64,000 nt of DNA from contig JANNKH010000041.1 in NCBI GenBank assembly GCA_031396205.1, positions 47,297 to 111,296 on the forward strand. The letters are read 5' to 3'. A model generated the notes under the pieces. That model was not told where the DNA came from, did no database searches, and saw nothing but the letters and a program-made list of their open reading frames with translations. Position numbers and translations under genes: made by a program. Positions 59,067 to 64,000 of this stretch are shown piece by piece. Numbering within the stretch: the first letter of the stretch is position 1; each line of letters starts with the position of its first letter. Origin of the DNA: CAISIP01 sp031396205. GTDB lineage: Bacteria > Pseudomonadota > Gammaproteobacteria > Burkholderiales > Burkholderiaceae_C.

Positions 59067-60506
59067 ATGCAGCCGGACGCCATTTTCGTCGACGAGGCGC
59101 TCGAGAACCTCGACGCCATGGACAATGCACTGCAGGCCATCGCCCATGGCGGCGGTGAGCCAGATTTGGTCAACACGATGTTTCGTTCTGCACATTCGAT
59201 CAAGGGTGGGGCGGCTGCGTTCGGACTCTCAAACATCGCCCAGTTGATGCATTTGGTCGAATCAGTGCTGGATTCATGGCGGCAGCGCCGGACGCAGCCA
59301 GATCATTTTGGCCTCGGTGTAGTGCGTGACTCCGTGTTGGCGGTGCGCAAGCGTTTGACCGCCGGCCTTCTGGCCGAATCGTTTGCAGCCAACCTATCCA
59401 GCCGATTGCGTGCACTGTCGCGTTCCACCGCCCAATCCGACGCCGGTCGGCTGCAGCGAATAACGGTCCGCTCGTCGGCCAAAATCGTCGTCGCCGATGC
59501 TGTTGCTGGACTGTTCCATGACATCGTAGGCCTGGGCGAGCTGCTTTCGGTGGATAGTCGCGCCGACGACGTGCAGGAATTTTTGGTGCGGTGCGTGGTG
59601 CCAGAACATGAGTTGCTGGACCTATTGGTGATGAATGTCGATAGGGACACTGTGACCGTTGTCGCAGCGCCTGAGCCGCCAGCGCTTACCCAGCACGGTG
59701 AGTGCGCTGTGAAACAGGCGCATGCGCCTGCGACGGTTCGCGTTGATGCGACGGAACTGCAACGAATGATTGAACAAGCGGTCAGGGTTGCGCAATGCGG
59801 TGCGACGCTGGAAAGTGCAATGGGCCGGAATGCCGATGGGGGCGTCAACCCGTTGGCCCGCGAAGCTACTGCCTGGCATCTCGAGGCAGAACAGTTGGCG
59901 CTGGGATTGAAAGAGCTGAGCCGGGCGCCGGTGTCCTTGTTGTTTGCGCGCATTCCCCCGTTGTTGGAGGATTTGTCGTCGCGACTGCACAAACAATATG
60001 CGTTGTATCTGACTGGAGAGGATGTTCTTGTCGACCGCGGGGTTCTACAGGGATTTGCGGACCCGTTGATGCATCTGGTGCGCAACGCCTGCGACCATGG
60101 CATTGAGGACCCTGCCGCTCGCGCCGCAGCCGGAAAGCCGGCGGCAGGACGGATTACATTGTCGGCGCGCCTGGCGAAGGAGAAGATCTACGTGTCGGTG
60201 CACGACGACGGCGCGGGACTTTCGAGGCAAAGACTTTTGCTGGCGGCACGCTCCCTTGCATTGCCGGTACAAGATGTACTCGACGATCAGGCCGTTTGGC
60301 GGCTTGCATTCACTCCGGGCCTGTCGACCGCCGAAGCGATCAGCCAGGTATCGGGCAGGGGTGTGGGCATGGACGTCGTCCAGCGCAAGGTCACCGCATT
60401 GGGTGGCACGGTCACGATCGATTCGTCCCCTGGTGTCGGTACCACTGTGACCATCGCGCTATCTGCGGAGTCCACGCAGTCGTTGCATCAGCACGGGTTG
60501 CGCTAG
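59067..60506 (+). CDS. CheA-like histidine kinase lacking the CheW-like (P5) domain
   Basis: The 479-residue protein has an N-terminal Hpt domain with phospho-histidine H43 (FRSAHSIKGGAAAFG). A poorly conserved stretch (~100-230) follows, then a region ending in the CheA-type catalytic domain (~290-470), with N box MHLVRNACDHGIEDPAARAA, VHDDGAGLSRQRL, FTPGLSTAEAISQVSGRGVG and GTVTIDSSPGVGTTVTIAL. CheA normally continues with ~130 residues of P5 that bind CheW and receptors. Here the gene stops about 15 residues after the ATPase core, so it cannot join a standard receptor array. The ATG at 59067 is used; TTG one codon earlier is possible. Next to a receiver-kinase/regulator pair, it may phosphorylate one of those receivers. 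Confidence 0.88.
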   Translation: MQPDAIFVDEALENLDAMDNALQAIAHGGGEPDLVNTMFRSAHSIKGGAAAFGLSNIAQLMHLVESVLDSWRQRRTQPDHFGLGVVRDSVLAVRKRLTAGLLAESFAANLSSRLRALSRSTAQSDAGRLQRITVRSSAKIVVADAVAGLFHDIVGLGELLSVDSRADDVQEFLVRCVVPEHELLDLLVMNVDRDTVTVVAAPEPPALTQHGECAVKQAHAPATVRVDATELQRMIEQAVRVAQCGATLESAMGRNADGGVNPLAREATAWHLEAEQLALGLKELSRAPVSLLFARIPPLLEDLSSRLHKQYALYLTGEDVLVDRGVLQGFADPLMHLVRNACDHGIEDPAARAAAGKPAAGRITLSARLAKEKIYVSVHDDGAGLSRQRLLLAARSLALPVQDVLDDQAVWRLAFTPGLSTAEAISQVSGRGVGMDVVQRKVTALGGTVTIDSSPGVGTTVTIALSAESTQSLHQHGLR

Positions 60507-60508
60507 GC

Positions 60509-62425
60509 TCATTGTTGCTGGCGCGCGGCGAGTTCATCCCAGCGTTCAAGCGCCTGCATGAGGGCCTCTTCTATTGCAACATCGCGGGTGTGAAGCGTCG
60601 CTGCGCGGGCGGTATTCCTCCGATAGAGCATGCCATCCTGGAGTTCAGTTCGCACGCTCCTCTGTTCTTGTTCAAGCGCATCGATGGACGATAGCAAACC
60701 ATCGAGTTCGCGTTGTTCTTTGAAGCTGAGTTTTGCCCTCGGGCCATCGCTGCCGCGGGCGGCCTCCTCCAAGCCAGGCGCCGCATCGATGCCTTGATCG
60801 ACGTTGGCGGGCCGTCGTTGTTGCTGCCTGTCTGGCGTCATCGCGCCTGTCAGTGTTGCGCGGGTTCGGGCTGACTGCAGCAGCCAGTCTCGTACTCCGC
60901 CCTCATACTCTCTCCAGATGCCCTCACCCTCGAAAGCGATCGTGCTGGTCACGACGTTGTCCAGGAAGCTGCGATCGTGGCTGACGAGAAAAACGGTGCC
61001 GTCGTAGTTCCCCAACAAGTCCTCGAGCAATTCAAGAGTGTCGATATCCAGGTCGTTCGTGGGCTCGTCCAGTACAAGAACGTTGGCGGGTCGCGCGAAC
61101 AGCCGGGCCAGCAACAAACGGTTGCGTTCGCCGCCCGACAAGGATCGTACCGGCGAATTGGCACGGGCTGGTGAAAACAGGAAGTCTCCCAGGTAACTTT
61201 TGACATGGCTGCGTTGATCGCCGATCTCGATCCATTCGCTTCCCGGGCTGATGAAGTCGGCCAGAGTCGCATCCAAATCCAGGGCATCGCGCATCTGGTC
61301 GAAATAGGCCACTTGCAGATTGCTACCTCTGCGTGCGACTCCGGATGACGGTTGCAATGTTCCCAAAATCAGCTTCAGCAGGCTGGTTTTGCCGGCGCCA
61401 TTGGGTCCGATCAGGCCGACTTTGTCTCCGCGCAATATGGTGGAACTGAAGTGCTTGACGATCGACTGGTTCCCAAAGGAAAGCGATACATCTGCAAGCT
61501 CAGCGACGATTTTGCCTCCCGCGGTCCCAGTCACCAGGTCCATCCTGACGCTGCCCAGGACATCCCGACGCGCTGTTCGTTGCGCACGCATGGCTTCCAG
61601 GCGATTGATGCGACTTCGACTTCTGGTGCGCCGCGCCTCGACGCCCTTTCGAATCCAGACTTCCTCCTGCGCCAGCATCTTGTCTGCCTTTGCGCTGGTA
61701 GTGCCTTCTTGCGCGAGTTGTTCCTGCTTTTGGGCGAGGTACGCGGCGAAATTGCCTGGATAGGATTGCAAAGTCCCCCGGTCGAGTTCGACGATCCGTG
61801 TCGAGACTCGGTCCAGGAAACTGCGATCATGGGTTATCGTGACGATGCTGCCCTTGAAGTTGATCAGCAGGTTTTCCAGCCATTCGATGGAGTCCAGGTC
61901 AAGGTGGTTGGTCGGCTCGTCCAGCAGTAGGACCGCCGGCTCTGCCACCAATGCCTGTGCCAAGGCAACCCGCTTGCGCGTGCCACCCGACAGAGAATGC
62001 ACACGAGCCTCTGGATCAAGGTGAAGACGTTGCAAGGTCTCGTCAACCCGTTGTTCCCAATTCCAGCCGTCTTGCAATTCGATCGCATCCTGCAGCGCGC
62101 TGAGGTCGCCGACGCCCTGGCAGTAGGCGTCAACGAGCGCCCTGACCTCTGCCAATCCGACGCAAACGACCTCGTAGACCGATGACTCACCCTCAAGTGC
62201 CGGCTCCTGCGCAACGTGGGCGAGGCGTAGGCCCTGTTGCAATTGGAGCAGGCCGTCATCCGGCTTATCGACACCGGCGAGTATCCTTAACAGCGACGAC
62301 TTTCCGGTTCCGTTGCGCCCGATCAGGCCAATCCTTTCATTGCTTTCGAGTGAAAAGCCCGTGTGATCGAGCAGTGCGACATGGCCAAAGGCCAATTGCG
62401 CGTCAATAAGAGTAATCAGTGCCAT
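60509..62425 (-). CDS. uup: ABC-F family ATPase Uup
   Basis: The 638-residue soluble protein carries two ABC ATPase domains. The first has Walker A GRNGTGKSS, signature LSGGTRKRVALAQ and Walker B LLLDEPTNHLD. The second has GPNGAGKTS, LSGGERNRLLLAR and LVLDEPTNDLD. An inter-domain linker rich in Arg/Lys (GVEARRTRSRSRINRLEAM) and a C-terminal coiled coil (~550-638) match Uup, an ABC-F protein that acts on ribosomes and affects transposon excision. No transporter partner is expected. It is convergent with the CheA-like gene, 2 bp apart. Confidence 0.93.
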   Translation of the reverse strand: MALITLIDAQLAFGHVALLDHTGFSLESNERIGLIGRNGTGKSSLLRILAGVDKPDDGLLQLQQGLRLAHVAQEPALEGESSVYEVVCVGLAEVRALVDAYCQGVGDLSALQDAIELQDGWNWEQRVDETLQRLHLDPEARVHSLSGGTRKRVALAQALVAEPAVLLLDEPTNHLDLDSIEWLENLLINFKGSIVTITHDRSFLDRVSTRIVELDRGTLQSYPGNFAAYLAQKQEQLAQEGTTSAKADKMLAQEEVWIRKGVEARRTRSRSRINRLEAMRAQRTARRDVLGSVRMDLVTGTAGGKIVAELADVSLSFGNQSIVKHFSSTILRGDKVGLIGPNGAGKTSLLKLILGTLQPSSGVARRGSNLQVAYFDQMRDALDLDATLADFISPGSEWIEIGDQRSHVKSYLGDFLFSPARANSPVRSLSGGERNRLLLARLFARPANVLVLDEPTNDLDIDTLELLEDLLGNYDGTVFLVSHDRSFLDNVVTSTIAFEGEGIWREYEGGVRDWLLQSARTRATLTGAMTPDRQQQRRPANVDQGIDAAPGLEEAARGSDGPRAKLSFKEQRELDGLLSSIDALEQEQRSVRTELQDGMLYRRNTARAATLHTRDVAIEEALMQALERWDELAARQQQ

Positions 62426-63414
62426 AGTTCCGCGATTATCCGACCTGTGCCGACGTGTGCCACTGCTGCTTTGTCGTCCAAGCCGGCCAAACGCGGATGC
62501 GGCAAAGCGTGTAGGGGTGAGCTACTGCTCGCTCGCGATTCAGATTCACTTCCTTGCGCCCTGTCGGCGAGAATGAGCGTCTCCTGAATCACCGTGCTGT
62601 GTCCGGTGTGGCCGCCAACCCCAACCTGTAGCAATTCAGCCGGCGTGAACGTGGCTCTTCTTCCTGGTGTGTCTTGTGCCGAAGGTCGTCTCTTACGCGT
62701 CTTCTTCAGGTCTGACGCAACACTGCAGAAGCACGCCGACATTGCCTTTGCGCTGGGTGCCAGCCCATCAAATCCGTCGGCAGTTTCAAACCGGCCAAGT
62801 CGATGCATGTTCGCTCCGGCAGCCACGTCTGGCAACCCTTGCGAAGCCCAAAGCTCGAGGCGGCCAAGATGAGTGTGGCGGCGCCAATCGACGGATTCGC
62901 ACTGGTCGCATTTGCACGCAGGTTGAAGCCGCTGCGAACTGGGCAGGAATCGGAGTCGCCTTGCACACCTCGCCTTGGTTGAATCTTCAGGCCCATGACG
63001 ATGGTTAATAGGCGACACATGCGGACAAACGGCGCGCGCTGTTTGTCCAGAGACGGTGTCAATGCCCGTTCAAATCAGCGCTGCGCCGATTCGCTTGCCC
63101 GGGACATTGTCGGAATATTCGCCAAATTGTCCCAGCGACTTCGGCTTTTTGACAGCGCGCAGGTCATTCCTTGTGGCCTTGCTTCGCACTGAGTCCATTG
63201 GCGGCAAAGTCACCGGATTACCTGCGTAAGTGCTGTCTGATGTGATGAATCGGTCCGAAAGATCTTCGCAGCGCCCGTTCGAGGCCTTACTGTGGAGGGT
63301 CACCGAAGTCCGATGTACTCCGACTGCGCGCTCCCTGCGGTTTGTCTGTAGAGGAGCCTGATTCGGCATAGTCGTGAGCCGACACCTCAGTCAAAAAAAT
63401 GTCGGCAGGTGTCG
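62426..63414. other. about 1 kb with no recognised gene upstream of the rRNA promoters
   Basis: No reading frame here resembles a known family. The longest on the minus strand (62416-63018, 200 codons) ends 8 bases inside uup, which looks like coupling. Its Ser/Arg/His-rich composition and the competing plus-strand frames (62594-62872, 62667-63008) make it doubtful. The stretch may contain eroded coding sequence. A 26-bp near-perfect palindrome lies at 63023-63048. From about 63370 the base composition turns AT-rich into the rRNA control region. Confidence 0.5.
63023..63048. other. 26-bp near-perfect palindrome
   Basis: The arms GGACAAAC and GTTTGTCC enclose GGCGCGCGCT. The whole 26 bp is self-complementary except one base pair. 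No T tract follows, so it is not a standard terminator. It could be an operator or the transcript end of a vanished gene. Confidence 0.6.
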
Positions 63415-63443
63415 TGGACGGACCAGCAATCCCGGCATATAAT
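63415..63443 (+). promoter_or_regulatory. rRNA operon promoter, first of three
   Basis: TGGACG (63415-63420), 17-base spacer, perfect TATAAT (63438-63443), followed by TCGAGGCTTGC. The sequence after the -10 is repeated after the other two promoters. Confidence 0.6.
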
Positions 63444-63525
63444 TCGAGGCTTGCCTGCACACAGTTGTCTGCTAGACTCCCACAAGCTTCAAACTGAACT
63501 GTGTCACAGCCGGAAAGAAATTTTG

Positions 63526-63555
63526 TTATAGTCATGGGAGACTTCGGTATATAAT
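63526..63555 (+). promoter_or_regulatory. rRNA operon promoter, second of three
   Basis: Perfect TATAAT (63550-63555) followed by TGAGGGCTTCGTTG. The -35 is unclear; TTATAG (63526-63531) has 18-base spacing. Same GGCTT start region as its neighbours. Confidence 0.6.
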
Positions 63556-63627
63556 TGAGGGCTTCGTTGAGATGCCAATTGAAAAAACAGCATCTCGGTA
63601 AAAAAATCTTCAGAAATTTTTTGAAGA

Positions 63628-63657
63628 TTGACATAGTTAAAAAAACTATGTCATAAT
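63628..63657 (+). promoter_or_regulatory. rRNA operon promoter, third and strongest, with palindrome in its spacer
   Basis: Perfect TTGACA (63628-63633), 18-base spacer, CATAAT (63652-63657), followed by TAAAGGCTTCGCTG. An 8-bp inverted repeat ACATAGTT/AACTATGT (63631-63638 and 63644-63651) fills the spacer. An A-rich stretch upstream (63600-63625) could serve as an UP element. Transcription would begin near 63664, about 210 bases before the 16S gene. Confidence 0.75.
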
Positions 63658-63874
63658 TAAAGGCTTCGCTGATCGTAGCAAGCAGTCGAGTAAGCAGTAG
63701 CAAACTTGATGTTCATTAAGAATTTACAGCCGATAAGCGTGGGCGTTTGAAGGCAATTGCCAAGTTCTTCGGAACCAAGTCTTAATTGATTTGCAAACGC
63801 TCATGAGAATAGAAGTGAAGTTCACTTCAATTCCGTTTTTATGAGTTGCTCGAAAGAGCAAAAAATTCAAGATC

Positions 63875-64000
63875 GAACTATAGAGTTTGATCCTGGCTCA
63901 GATTGAACGCTGGCGGCATGCCTTACACATGCAAGTCGAACGGCAGCACGGGAGCAATCCTGGTGGCGAGTGGCGAACGGGTGAGTAATATATCGGAACG
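63875..64000 (+). rRNA. rrs: 16S ribosomal RNA, 5' end (continues beyond window)
   Basis: The universal 27F site AGAGTTTGATCCTGGCTCAG starts at 63882, and ATTGAACGCTGGCGGCATGC and ACATGCAAGTCGAACGGCAG follow. The short first variable region (CACGGGAGCAATCCTGG) and GAGTAATATATCGGAACG fit Comamonadaceae. The mature 5' end is placed by alignment with E. coli. Only the first 126 bases are in the window. Confidence 0.97.

Noticed and set aside
62416..63018. 200-codon minus-strand frame upstream of uup
   Set aside because: Not called as a gene: no recognisable domain, biased composition and overlapping plus-strand frames of similar quality. It is reported as a finding instead.
63729..63736. Exact GCCGATAA in the rRNA leader
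   Set aside because: The position for a sigma-28 -35 has no match, and the site lies within the transcribed leader, in a segment (CAGCCGATAAGCGTGGGCG) that I recall as common to Burkholderiales rRNA leaders.
1..64000. CRISPR arrays, tRNA genes, insertion sequences, prophage genes
   Set aside because: None recognised by eye. The only repeats seen are the 74-bp and 55-bp families and the flagellin inverted repeat.

Overview
The window is a high-GC (by eye about 62%) chromosomal segment of a betaproteobacterium, most likely Burkholderiales/Comamonadaceae. The first 126 bases of a 16S rRNA gene at the right edge have a Comamonadaceae-like 5' end. The flagellar genes use FlhDC as master regulator, and FlhC keeps its zinc cysteines. 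The dispersed GCCCCCTTGGGGGGC-type intergenic repeats also look like those I recall from this family.

Layout. (1) 1-4236: a four-gene operon (LysE exporter, EamA permease, cupin, class I aminotransferase cut by the left edge) with 4-bp overlaps, divergent from a MocR-type GntR/aminotransferase regulator. (2) 4320-5801: an apparent deletion scar. The start of a membrane-protein gene is joined out of frame to the remnant of a cyclic-nucleotide-binding/ferredoxin gene, below a palindromic operator-like site. (3) 5951-8602: a Tat-signal agmatine-deiminase-family protein and an HDOD protein. (4) 8610-30166: flgLKJIHGFEDCB (minus), flgAMN (plus), then fliA, flhF, flhA, flhB, cheY, motB, motA, flhC, flhD (minus). 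(5) 30503-39526: a sugar-modification island of eight tightly packed genes: a TPR-GT41 (OGT-like) glycosyltransferase, CDP-glucose synthesis and dehydration, an RmlC-like epimerase, two C-methyltransferase-type proteins, a reductase and a CmcI-type O-methyltransferase. (6) 39578-45302: two divergent flagellin genes, fliD, fliS, fliT. (7) 45436-56950: fliE (minus) and fliFGHIJKLMNOPQR (plus). (8) 56960-60506: a NarL-type response regulator and receiver-histidine kinase pair, divergent from a CheA-like kinase that lacks the CheW-like domain. (9) 60509-62425: the ABC-F protein Uup. (10) 62426-64000: about 1 kb with no recognised gene, then three tandem rRNA promoters, the leader and the 16S start.

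How it works together. FlhDC would activate the basal-body, hook and export genes. FliA (sigma-28), held by FlgM until the hook is finished, would then turn on late genes; sigma-28-like promoters are visible before flgM, the second fliC, fliS and, more weakly, cheY. Nearly the whole flagellum is encoded in about 48 kb. The island between flhDC and the flagellins probably makes a branched 6-deoxysugar and attaches it to flagellin. Notable absences are flhG/fleN beside flhF and every chemotaxis gene except cheY and the atypical CheA-like kinase.
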